The notes beneath the pieces are model-generated. The model was not told the DNA's origin. It was given only the letters and a program-made list of their open reading frames with translations, and did not search any database. From assembly GCF_964222135.1 (NCBI RefSeq), contig NZ_CAXQBR010000107.1, positions 1 through 64,000 of the forward strand: 64,000 nt of DNA, read 5' to 3'. Numbering within the stretch: position 1 is the first letter of the stretch; the number at the start of each line of letters is the position of its first letter. The stretch comes from Euzebya sp. (GTDB lineage: Bacteria > Actinomycetota > Nitriliruptoria > Euzebyales > Euzebyaceae). The position numbers were made by a program, and so were the translations under genes. Below, one piece after another: positions 1 to 8,192 of this stretch.

Positions 1-33
1 GGGGGCCGACGGCGGGCAGCCGGACCCCACCGC

Positions 34-2466
34 ATGACGGCGGACGACCCGCCGGCGCTCGCGGCGCTGGCGGCCGCCGCCGCGGCCCCCCCTGTCGGGT
101 CCGGGGCGGGCGAGCCGCCCACGGGCCTCCACGGCGGCCGGCGGGGCCCGCGACCGCGGCGCGCGGCGCTCGGCCCCCCCCCCCGCCCCCTGGCCCCCGC
201 CCCGTCGGCGCCGCCCCCGCGGGTCGACGCCGACCTGCCCGACGTGACCCTCAGCTGGTCCGGACTCCGGCTGCTGGAGGGCGTCCTCGCGGCGCCGACC
301 GACGTCCCGGTCGTGATCGGCCGGGATGCCGCGGAGCTGCCGCAGCTGTTCGCGATCCTCCGCGAGCTGGCCCGGACCGGGTGGGCGCTGCCCCCCGTCG
401 CGCTCCTCGACACCGTGCACCGGCCGACCGCCGCCTCCCGCGACTACGTCCGCCGGCGGGTCGCGGACCTGGCCGGCTGGCTGGCGGAGGTGGTGGGCGC
501 CCGCGTCGACGCTGACGCGCTGGCCGCCGCGATCGGCCTTGCCGACCGCCAGCGGCGGGCGCTCGCCGCCCTCGACGCCCAGCGCGGCCGGTCGGCCCCG
601 ACGCTGGCGGGGACCGCGCTCGACGTTGCCCGCCGCGCCGCCTGGCAGCTCCCCGCGGCCGCCCACGTCGAACTGGTCGAGGCGTTCGCCGCCGAGGCCG
701 AGGGCACCGTCGCGCCGACCGGCCCGACCCGGGTGCTGGTGTGCGGGTCGGCCCCGCCGACGGGCGCGCTGCTCGGCCTCCTCGAGCGGTCCGGCGGCCA
801 CGTGGCCGCCGAGGTGCACCCCGAGGCCACCACCTGGGACCGGGTGGGCGGCGACCCCGGAGGGGACCTGGACGCCCTCGCCGACCGGCTCCACGCCGAC
901 GGGCCGCTGCCCCCCGACGCGGTGGCCGCGGCGGTCGCCGAGCGGTGCCGGGCACGGGGGATCGAGCGCGTCGTCGCCCACCTCGTCGAGACCGACGAGG
1001 CCGCCCCGTGGGCGCTCCCCGCGCTGCGAAGGGCCCTCCACGACGTCGGCGTGCCCCTCCTCGAGGTGCGCGTCGGCCCGGACGAGGACGCGGTGGAGGG
1101 GTGGGCCGACCGGATCGCCGGGTTCATCGCCGACGGGACCCCCGCACCGCGCCGGCGACCAGCGGCCTCCCGCGCCGTCACACCCGCCGCGGCACCGGCC
1201 GGTGGACGTCGGGCCCGCAAGGACCTCGACCTCCGCGGCGACGTCGGCGACCACCAGCGGCGGTGGTGCGCCGCCCTGGCCGCCCGCGCGGCCGACGGCG
1301 AGCCGATCGCGGTCGTCGACGCGGACTTCCCCCAGGAGCTGCTCCGCACCCTCGACGTCCCCTACGTCGTCAACCAGTGGTGGGCGTCGATGGTCGGCGC
1401 GAAGCAGCAGACCGCCGCCCACCTCGACGCACTCCGCCGGCGCGGGTACCCCGCCGGCATCCAGGCCTACTCGACCATGGCGCTGGCGTCCGCCCTCGGT
1501 CCCGACGTCGACGCGCCGCCGTGGGGCGGGCTCCCGCCCGCAGCCGTCATCGGGACGACCACCGGCGGTGACGCGTCGACGGGGCTGACCGCCTCCTGGG
1601 CCACCGAGGCCGGCGCGACCGCGCTGCAGGTGGAGCGCACCGCCGACTGCCGCTGGACCGATCTGCCGGTCAGCTGGTGGGACGACCTGCCCGAGCGGTG
1701 GGACGAGGTCCTCGAAGACGTCCGCCTGGACCTGCTCGTCGCCGAGATCCGGGAGATCATCACGGCGCTCGAGCACCTGACCGGTCGACGCTTCGACCAC
1801 GACCGCTTCGTCGAGGTGATGGCGCTGGTCAACGCCCAGGAGGCCGCCTACCGCCGCACCCGGGACCTGATCGCCCGCACGCGCCCGGCCCCGGTCGGGA
1901 TCGCCGACACGATGCCGGCGACGATGATCCCCCAGTGGCACCGCGGGACGACGTGGGCGCGGGACGCGGCGCTGGCGCTCGAGGAGGCGGTCGCAGCGAG
2001 GGCCCGGGCCGGGCAGGCCGCGTGCGCCGGCGAGCGCCTGCGGCTGGCCTGGGTCGGGCGGGGCCTGTGGAGCGACATGGGCTTCTACCAGCAGCTCGAG
2101 GACAGCCACGGCGCGGTCTTCGTGTGGTCGATGTACCTCGGCCTCGCCGCCGACGGGTACCTCCGCACCCTCGATGGCGGCCGCGACCCGCTCCGCGCCC
2201 TGGCCGCCCGGTTCGCGCCGGTCGGCGACGAGCTGCGCATGCCGACGTGGGCCGGTGCCTGGCACGTCCGCGAGGCGGTGTCCCACGGCTGTGACGGCGC
2301 GGTCGCGATCGCCGACGCCGACCCCTTCGTGCTGCGGGCCCTCGAGGCGGCGGGGATCCCCGTCCTGCGCCTGCCGATCGACAACACCGACCGGACCCGG
2401 GACGCCGGCGTCGACGTCGACGGGCTCCTGGCCGACTTCTGCGACCGGCTGCTGTCCGGTGGCTGA
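34..2466 (+). CDS. Fused double-domain 2-hydroxyacyl-CoA dehydratase/benzoyl-CoA reductase (HgdB/BcrC-like) protein lacking Fe-S cysteines
   Basis: Two HgdB-like halves lie in one 810-residue chain. The first spans roughly residues 68-365 and the second 400-810. Each ends with the family pattern of a Rossmann-like segment and a 'GVPLLEVRV' / 'GIPVLRLPID' strand. Classical members are about 380-430 residues and carry three cysteines per subunit for a [4Fe-4S] cluster. Here those sites appear replaced, for example 'QAYS' where CSY is expected and 'TTTGGD' where a C-D motif is expected. Residues 1-67 are low-complexity Pro/Ala/Arg and include an 11-C tract at 174-184. A GTG at 244 is an alternative start nearer the homologous part. 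The next gene overlaps by 8 bases, so the two are probably co-transcribed. Activity as a radical dehydratase is doubtful; a CoA-ester-binding or scaffold role is inference. Confidence 0.68.
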   Translation: MTADDPPALAALAAAAAAPPVGSGAGEPPTGLHGGRRGPRPRRAALGPPPRPLAPAPSAPPPRVDADLPDVTLSWSGLRLLEGVLAAPTDVPVVIGRDAAELPQLFAILRELARTGWALPPVALLDTVHRPTAASRDYVRRRVADLAGWLAEVVGARVDADALAAAIGLADRQRRALAALDAQRGRSAPTLAGTALDVARRAAWQLPAAAHVELVEAFAAEAEGTVAPTGPTRVLVCGSAPPTGALLGLLERSGGHVAAEVHPEATTWDRVGGDPGGDLDALADRLHADGPLPPDAVAAAVAERCRARGIERVVAHLVETDEAAPWALPALRRALHDVGVPLLEVRVGPDEDAVEGWADRIAGFIADGTPAPRRRPAASRAVTPAAAPAGGRRARKDLDLRGDVGDHQRRWCAALAARAADGEPIAVVDADFPQELLRTLDVPYVVNQWWASMVGAKQQTAAHLDALRRRGYPAGIQAYSTMALASALGPDVDAPPWGGLPPAAVIGTTTGGDASTGLTASWATEAGATALQVERTADCRWTDLPVSWWDDLPERWDEVLEDVRLDLLVAEIREIITALEHLTGRRFDHDRFVEVMALVNAQEAAYRRTRDLIARTRPAPVGIADTMPATMIPQWHRGTTWARDAALALEEAVAARARAGQAACAGERLRLAWVGRGLWSDMGFYQQLEDSHGAVFVWSMYLGLAADGYLRTLDGGRDPLRALAARFAPVGDELRMPTWAGAWHVREAVSHGCDGAVAIADADPFVLRALEAAGIPVLRLPIDNTDRTRDAGVDVDGLLADFCDRLLSGG

Positions 2467-3733
2467 CGCACCCGGCAGCGGGTGGGCGGACCGGCTCACG
2501 TCCTCGGTCGACGCCGCCCGCTCCCCGGACTTCCGCCGGTTCTTCGTCGGCCAGCTGCTCAGCACCGTCGGCACCTGGTTGCAGACCCTCGCCCTCGGCC
2601 TACTCGTGCTGGACCTGACCGGCAGCGCCGGCGCGCTGGGCGGCATCACCGCCGTCCAGTTCCTCCCCGCGCTGCTGCTCGGCGTCGGCGCGGGGACGCT
2701 GCTCGACCGGGTCGACCTGCGCCGCTTCATCATCGGCAACGCGGTGGTGGCGGGGGTGCTGGCCGCCGGGCTCGGCATCGCCCTGGCCCTGGGCCCGGTC
2801 CCGCCGGCGGCGGTGATCGCGGTCACGTTCGCGCTCGGGACCTGCCAGGCCCTCGAGCGCCCCGCCGCCCTCGCGTTCCTGCCGAGGCTGGTCGACGCCG
2901 ACGCGCTGCCGAGCGCGATCGGGCTGCACGGCACGACCTCCGCCGCCGGCCGCCTGGCCGGCCCGGCGCTCGGCGGGCTGCTCTACGCCACCGCCGGCCC
3001 GGCCGTCTGCTTCATGGCCAACGGCGCCAGCTACCTGGTCGTCATCGCGACGGCGATCGCCATCCGCCCCACCAGATCCGCACCCGCCGGGGACCCCGCG
3101 ACCGGCCGGCGGATGGTGTCGCTCGCGGAGGGGTTCCGCCACGCCTGGGCCCGCCCGCCGCTGCGGGAGGTGCTGGTCCTGAACGCCGTCGTGGGCCTGC
3201 TGGGCATGAACTTCGCGGTGACCGTGCCGGCGATGGTGCAGCTGACCTTCGGCGGGGACGCCACCGCCGTGGGGATCGCCCACTCCCTCAACGCGGTCGG
3301 CGCGGTCATCGGGGGCGTCGCCTCGGCGGCCGTGCTGCGCGACACCCGGCGCGGGCTGGCGGTGGTCTGCGCGCTGCTGGCAGCGTCGCTGATCGCGCTG
3401 GCCGTCGCACCGACCCTGACCGCGTTCCTCTGGGCCTCGCCCGCCTTCGGCATCCTGCTCGCGCTGTACCAGACCAACAGCCAGCGGATCGTGCAGCGCG
3501 CCGCGGACCCCGTGGTGCTGGGGCAGATGATGAGCCTGGTGGTCCTCGGGACGGTCGGCACGACGCCGCTCGGGTCGCTGCTGGTCGGGTGGCTGACCGA
3601 CGTCGCCGGCGCGCGGTCGGGGATGGCCCTCGGGGCGGTCGGCTTCGGCCTGGCCGCCGCCGCCCTGGTGGTCGCGGCGCGCGTGGTCGGCCCCACCCGT
3701 CCCCGCGAGCAACAAGGTTGCACATCCTCTTGA
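2459..3733 (+). CDS. MFS transporter (EntS-like, MFS_3 type)
   Basis: A 424-residue polytopic membrane protein of the major facilitator superfamily. It has about 12 hydrophobic segments, the N-terminal 'SPDFRRFFVGQLLSTVGTWL' start typical of the EntS/MFS_3 subgroup, and a central charged loop near residue 200. The GTG at 2459 overlaps the stop of the upstream gene (GTGGCTGA), which indicates translational coupling. By context it could export a catabolite or import a substrate for the surrounding catabolic genes. The substrate cannot be read from the sequence. Confidence 0.85.
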   Translation: MADAPGSGWADRLTSSVDAARSPDFRRFFVGQLLSTVGTWLQTLALGLLVLDLTGSAGALGGITAVQFLPALLLGVGAGTLLDRVDLRRFIIGNAVVAGVLAAGLGIALALGPVPPAAVIAVTFALGTCQALERPAALAFLPRLVDADALPSAIGLHGTTSAAGRLAGPALGGLLYATAGPAVCFMANGASYLVVIATAIAIRPTRSAPAGDPATGRRMVSLAEGFRHAWARPPLREVLVLNAVVGLLGMNFAVTVPAMVQLTFGGDATAVGIAHSLNAVGAVIGGVASAAVLRDTRRGLAVVCALLAASLIALAVAPTLTAFLWASPAFGILLALYQTNSQRIVQRAADPVVLGQMMSLVVLGTVGTTPLGSLLVGWLTDVAGARSGMALGAVGFGLAAAALVVAARVVGPTRPREQQGCTSS

Positions 3734-3758
3734 CGGTCGTCACGAATGAACATAACGT
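3730..3758 (+). promoter_or_regulatory. Promoter of the P450-ABC operon, with upstream AGGTTGCACA motif
   Basis: TTGACG at 3730-3735, 17 bases, then TAACGT at 3753-3758, ending 17 bases before a GGAGG ribosome site. The motif AGGTTGCACA lies just upstream at 3715-3724. The same motif, and the identical 10 bases TTGACGGTCG, occur before the second P450 gene (minus strand, 13899-13919). The promoter overlaps the stop codon of the MFS gene. Confidence 0.6.
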
Positions 3759-3785
3759 GCGCGCACGGCGCACATGGAGGGCCAC

Positions 3786-5000
3786 ATGAGCAACGAGCGC
3801 GTCGCCGCGCAGCTGCCGAGCGACTTCGACCCCCGAGAACCGGAGACGTTCGAGAGCGCGCACGAGGTGATGGCCGACCTGCGCCAGCGCTGCCCGGTCG
3901 CGCACTCCCAGGTCTTCGACGGCTTCTGGGCGCTGACCCGCCACGCGGACGTGGTCGAGGTCCTGAGCGACCACCGGACCTACGTGACGTCGGTGCAGAA
4001 CGTCGTCCCGAAGGTGGCGTTCACCGGCCGGCGCCCACCCCTCCACCTCGACCCGCCCGAGCACACCCCGTACCGCCAGGTCATCAACCGGTTCTTCACC
4101 CGCGACAAGGTCGCGGCGATGGAGCCGTGGGTGCGCCGCGTGACCGTCGACCTGCTCCAGCCCTTCGTCGACGCCGGCGGCGGGGACATCTGCGCCGACT
4201 TCGCGCACCGCTACCCCGGCCACCTGTTCGCGGACTTCTTCAACGTCCCCGAGGCCATGTCGGTGCAGATCCGCGAGATCACCGCCCGCTACGACATGGC
4301 CCTGCAGTCCGCGGACGACGAGCAGGTCAAGACGACCAGCCTCGAGCTGTACGAGATCGCCCGTGCGATCATCGACGCGCGCAAGGCGGAGCCGATGGAC
4401 GTCGAGGACGACCTCACCAGCGCGCTGCTGGCCAAGCGCCACCACGGCGAGCCGCTGCCCGAGGACCTGGTGCTCGGGACCATCCGGCAGATGATCGTCG
4501 TCGGGATGATCGCCCCGTCGATCTTCATCGGGTCGATGGCGGTGCACCTGTGCCAGCACCCGGACCTCCAGGACCAGCTGCGCGCCGACCTGTCCCTGGT
4601 CCCCGCCGCGGTGGAGGAGTACCTGCGCCTGCTGACGCCCTACCGCGGGTTCGCCCGGACCGCGGTGACCGACGTCGAGATCGGCGGCCAGCGCATCCCC
4701 GCGGACGAGCCGATCGCGCTGGTCTACGCCTCCGCCAACCGGGACGAGGCCGTCTTCGACGACCCCCACACCTTCGTGCTGGGTCGACCGAACATCGACC
4801 GCCACCTGGCCTTCGGCATGGGCCCCCACCGCTGCGCCGGCGAGGGCCTGGCGCGGTTGATGCTCACGACCGTCCTGCACGAGCTGCTGGCCCGGACCGA
4901 GCGGATCGAGCTCGACGGCGACATCCGCATGACCCGGTGGCCGGAGTGGGGCACGCTCCGCGTGCCCCTGCGCGTCACCGGGGCGGAGGCCGTCCGATGA
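3786..5000 (+). CDS. Cytochrome P450 (first copy)
   Basis: A 404-residue bacterial class I P450. The heme-ligand loop 'AFGMGPHRCAGEGL' places Cys at residue 350, and the K-helix ExxR is present as 'EYLR'. The I-helix reads 'VVGMIAPSIFIGSM' and lacks the usual acid/Thr pair (A/G-G-x-D/E-T) that helps proton delivery. The second P450 in this window shares that trait. The start at 3786 is preferred over the in-frame ATG at 3774, because GGAGG at 3776-3780 sits 5 bases before it. The stop overlaps the following permease start (ATGA). It probably hydroxylates, or carries out another reaction on, the pathway substrate. Redox partners are not in the window. Confidence 0.9.
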   Translation: MSNERVAAQLPSDFDPREPETFESAHEVMADLRQRCPVAHSQVFDGFWALTRHADVVEVLSDHRTYVTSVQNVVPKVAFTGRRPPLHLDPPEHTPYRQVINRFFTRDKVAAMEPWVRRVTVDLLQPFVDAGGGDICADFAHRYPGHLFADFFNVPEAMSVQIREITARYDMALQSADDEQVKTTSLELYEIARAIIDARKAEPMDVEDDLTSALLAKRHHGEPLPEDLVLGTIRQMIVVGMIAPSIFIGSMAVHLCQHPDLQDQLRADLSLVPAAVEEYLRLLTPYRGFARTAVTDVEIGGQRIPADEPIALVYASANRDEAVFDDPHTFVLGRPNIDRHLAFGMGPHRCAGEGLARLMLTTVLHELLARTERIELDGDIRMTRWPEWGTLRVPLRVTGAEAVR

Positions 5001-6784
5001 CCCAGATCGCCGACGAGACCGCCCGCGCGGTCGCCGAGCCCGGCACCGCGGCCACCCGACGGCGGCTCGTGCGCCTCGGACGGCCCACCCCCTTCGGCGT
5101 CCTCGCCGCCGTCGTCATGGGCGCCCTGGCGGTGCTCGCGATCGTCCCGCTCATCCGGGTCATCGGCGGCCTGTTCGTCGTCGACGGCGAGGTGACCCTG
5201 CAGCCGGTCGCCGACACCCTCGGCGCGGAGGACCTCGGCGGGCTGATCGGATCGACGCTCGCGGTCGTCGTCCCGTCGAGCGCGATCGCCCTGCTGCTCG
5301 GATCGGCCCTCGCCTGGCTGAACGAGCGGACCGACGCCCGCATGGGCTTCGCCACCGACGCCCTCCCGCTGCTGCCGTTCCTGCTGCCCCCCGTCGCCGG
5401 CGCGGTCGGGTGGGTCCTGCTGCTGTCGCCGCGGGCGGGATTGTTGAACGACTGGATCCGCGACGTGCTCGGCCTGGTCGGCATCACGCTGACCGAGGGC
5501 CCCTTCGACATCCACTCCTGGTACGGGCTGATCGCGATCTACGTCGTCTACCAGGTGCCCTTCGCGTTCCTGCTGGTGTCGGCCGGCCTGCGCAGCCTGG
5601 ATCCGAGCCTCGAGGAGCAGTCGCGGATGAGCGGCGCCGGGCTGGCCCGGACCTTCCGCCGGATCACCCTCCCCGCACTCGCCCCCAGCATGGGTGCGGC
5701 CGTCCTGCTGATCGCCTGGACCGGCCTCGGCATCTACTCCCTCCCCGCGATCGTCGGCACGCCGGCGCGCATCGAGGTCCTCAGCGTCCGCATCGTGCGC
5801 CTGCTGACGTTCACCTTCCCGCCCGAGACGTCGACGGCCGTCGGCCTGTCGGTGCTCGTGGTGCTGGTCCTCGGCACCATCTACTGGCTGCAGGCGCGGA
5901 TCCTGAAGCGGGGCCGGCACGCGCGGGTCGGTGGCAAGGGCAACCGCGCCCGCCGCATCGAGCTCGGGCCGTGGCGCCCCGTCGCGCGGGCCTTCATGCT
6001 CGTCTACGTCCTGATCGCCGCCGTGCTGCCGATCGTCGCGCTGCTGCTGGTGTCGCTGAACGGGTTCTGGACCGCCGACATCGACTGGGGCTCCCTCAGC
6101 ACCGACGCGTTCACCCAGACCCTCATCGAGGACCGCACCACCCGGCGGGCGCTGACCAACAGCCTCCTGCTCGGGGTCGTCGGGGGCACCGTCGGCATCG
6201 TCGCCGCAGCGGTCGTCGCGCTGCGGGTCGCGCGCGCGAAGGGCCCCGTGGCGCGGCTGATCGACTCGGCGATCAAGCTCCCGGCCGCGATCTCCCACGT
6301 CGTGGTCGCCGTCGGGATCCTGCTGGTGTTCTCCGGGCCCCCCTTCGACCTCGGTGGCACCCTGGCCCTGCTCCTGCTCGGCTACCTGGCGCTGTACATG
6401 CCCCAGGGGAGCGTCGCGGCCGACGCCGCCGCCGGGCAGGTCGGCCACGAGCTCAGCGAGGCGTCGGCGATCTCCGGCGCGGGCCGCGGCCGCACGTTCC
6501 GGAAGGTCGAGCTGCCCTTGATGATGCCCGGGCTGGTCGCCGGCTGGGCCATGCTGTTCATCCGCATGGTGGGGGACCTGACCGCCTCGGCGCTGCTGGC
6601 CGGCACCCGCAACCCCGTCGTCGGCTTCCGGCTGCTCGAGGTCTTCAGCAACGGCTCCTACGCCGGCCTCGCCGCCCTGTCGACCGCCCTCGTCCTGATC
6701 ACCACCACCGTCCTGATCGGGGTCCTCACCTTCACGCGCCGCAAGGCCCGCCTGGGGATCGACGCGAAGGTCGGTGGCGTGTGA
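4997..6784 (+). CDS. ABC transporter permease, duplicated FbpB/ThiP-type
   Basis: A 595-residue membrane protein with two fused permease halves, as in iron(III)-type (FbpB), thiamine or phosphonate ABC importers. Each half carries an EAA-like cytoplasmic loop: 'EEQSRMSGAGLARTFRRITL' near residue 205 and 'SEASAISGAGRGRTFRKVEL' near residue 490. It begins with an ATGA overlap after the P450 and ends in a GTGA that can couple to the ATPase. It forms the importer with the ATPase at 6829 and the lipoprotein at 8193. Placement inside a catabolic cluster suggests an organic substrate rather than iron. Confidence 0.85.
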   Translation: MTQIADETARAVAEPGTAATRRRLVRLGRPTPFGVLAAVVMGALAVLAIVPLIRVIGGLFVVDGEVTLQPVADTLGAEDLGGLIGSTLAVVVPSSAIALLLGSALAWLNERTDARMGFATDALPLLPFLLPPVAGAVGWVLLLSPRAGLLNDWIRDVLGLVGITLTEGPFDIHSWYGLIAIYVVYQVPFAFLLVSAGLRSLDPSLEEQSRMSGAGLARTFRRITLPALAPSMGAAVLLIAWTGLGIYSLPAIVGTPARIEVLSVRIVRLLTFTFPPETSTAVGLSVLVVLVLGTIYWLQARILKRGRHARVGGKGNRARRIELGPWRPVARAFMLVYVLIAAVLPIVALLLVSLNGFWTADIDWGSLSTDAFTQTLIEDRTTRRALTNSLLLGVVGGTVGIVAAAVVALRVARAKGPVARLIDSAIKLPAAISHVVVAVGILLVFSGPPFDLGGTLALLLLGYLALYMPQGSVAADAAAGQVGHELSEASAISGAGRGRTFRKVELPLMMPGLVAGWAMLFIRMVGDLTASALLAGTRNPVVGFRLLEVFSNGSYAGLAALSTALVLITTTVLIGVLTFTRRKARLGIDAKVGGV

Positions 6785-6828
6785 CCGCAGACCCCCCGCC
6801 CCGCCCCCCCGACCCCGGGAGCCGCACC

Positions 6829-8007
6829 GTGACCTCCACCGACACCCGCTCGCGTGCCTCGGCCACCGAGGCGGGCGCCGAGGACCCCGTCGTCGCCGTC
6901 CGCGACCTCCACAAGACCTTCCACCGCGCCGACGGGACGCCGGTGCGGGCGATCGACGGCGTCAGCCTCGACGTCGCACCCGGCGAGCTGGTCGTGCTGC
7001 TCGGGCCGAGCGGCTGCGGCAAGACCACGCTGCTGCGGGCGATCGCCGGGCTCGAGCGACCGGACGCCGGGCGCATCGACGTGAACGGGGCGACCGCGTT
7101 CGACTCCGAGCGCGGCGTCGAGGTGCCGCCCGAGCGCCGGCGGCTGTCGATGATCTTCCAGAGCTACGCCCTGTGGCCCCACATGACGGCCTTCGGCAAC
7201 GTGGCCTACCCGCTCCAGAGCCGGCGGGACGTGAAGATCAAGAAGGCCGAGGTGGCCGAGCGGGTCCACCGGGTCCTCGACCTGGTCGGCATCGGCGACC
7301 TCGACGCGCAGTACCCCAACCAGATGAGCGGCGGGCAGCAGCAGCGCGTCGCGCTCGCCCGCGCGCTGGTCGCCGGCGACGACCTGATCCTGTTCGACGA
7401 GCCGCTGTCCAACGTCGACGCGAAGGTGCGCGAGCAGTTGCGCCTCGAGCTGGTCAGCATGCAGGCCGAGCTGGGCTTCAGCGCGATCTTCGTCACCCAC
7501 GACCAGGTCGAGGCGATGGAGCTGGCCGACCGGATCGCCGTGCTCGACCGCGGCCGGGTGGCCCAGTACGGCGCGCCGCGGGAGATCTACCACCGGCCGG
7601 CGACCCGCTACGTCGCGGGGTTCATCGGCACCACGAACGAGCTGACCGGGACCGTCGCCGCCACCGAGGGGGGCCATGTGGTCGTCGAGACCGCACTCGG
7701 GCGGGTGACCGGCGTCCCGGGGGCGGACGGGATCGCGGTCGGCCACGAGGTCGCCGCCGTGTGGCGTCCCGAACGCTGCACGGTGGATCCCGACGGGGTC
7801 GTCCAGGGCACGAACCGCTGGCGGGGGGTGGTCCGCGCGTCGATGTTCGTGGGGAGCCACACCGAGCACCTGATCGCTGTCCCGAGCAGCGGCGGCGAAC
7901 CGGTCCAGGTCCGCACCTGGACCGCGCGCGACGACGACCTCGAGGCCGGCGACGACGCGGAGATCTGCGTGCTCCCCGCCGACGTCCGGGTGCTCCCCGC
8001 CGGGTGA
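6829..8007 (+). CDS. ABC transporter ATP-binding protein (FbpC/PotA-like)
   Basis: Importer ATPase with Walker A 'GPSGCGKTTLL', signature 'MSGGQQQRVALARAL', Walker B 'LILFDEP', H-loop 'FVTHDQ' and a C-terminal TOBE-like domain over the last ~120 residues. The GTG at 6829 is chosen because GGGAG at 6817-6821 is correctly spaced. The GTG at 6781, which overlaps the permease stop, would add 16 Pro-rich residues and remains possible. It energises the permease encoded just upstream. Confidence 0.88.
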   Translation: MTSTDTRSRASATEAGAEDPVVAVRDLHKTFHRADGTPVRAIDGVSLDVAPGELVVLLGPSGCGKTTLLRAIAGLERPDAGRIDVNGATAFDSERGVEVPPERRRLSMIFQSYALWPHMTAFGNVAYPLQSRRDVKIKKAEVAERVHRVLDLVGIGDLDAQYPNQMSGGQQQRVALARALVAGDDLILFDEPLSNVDAKVREQLRLELVSMQAELGFSAIFVTHDQVEAMELADRIAVLDRGRVAQYGAPREIYHRPATRYVAGFIGTTNELTGTVAATEGGHVVVETALGRVTGVPGADGIAVGHEVAAVWRPERCTVDPDGVVQGTNRWRGVVRASMFVGSHTEHLIAVPSSGGEPVQVRTWTARDDDLEAGDDAEICVLPADVRVLPAG

Positions 8008-8055
8008 GGCTGCGGGCGGCGGAGCCAAGATGGTTAGCACATGCAATTGTTTTTC

Positions 8056-8084
8056 TTGATCGTCGTTCTGCCGAGGTATAGGGT
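8056..8084 (+). promoter_or_regulatory. Promoter of the binding-protein gene
   Basis: TTGATC at 8056-8061 and TAGGGT at 8079-8084, separated by 17 bases. The upstream AT-rich stretch GGTTAGCACATGCAATTG (about 8033-8050) resembles the GGTTGCACA motif before the two P450 genes, with one inserted base. It gives the binding-protein gene its own promoter, separate from the permease/ATPase transcript. Confidence 0.5.
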
Positions 8085-8192
8085 CATCTCGACGCCGGTC
8101 TGAGCCGGCCGGCGCCACCGGTCGAGCGCGGTGGACCCCACCGCGCCCACCATCGCGTCGCGCGCCAGCGCGCTCATCGAGAGGGCCTCGCC

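Noticed and set aside
3746-6784. An apparent 1012-residue ORF joining P450-antisense-frame sequence to the permease
   Set aside because: The first ~417 residues are an Arg/Pro-rich out-of-frame shadow of the P450 gene. The true permease starts at 4997.
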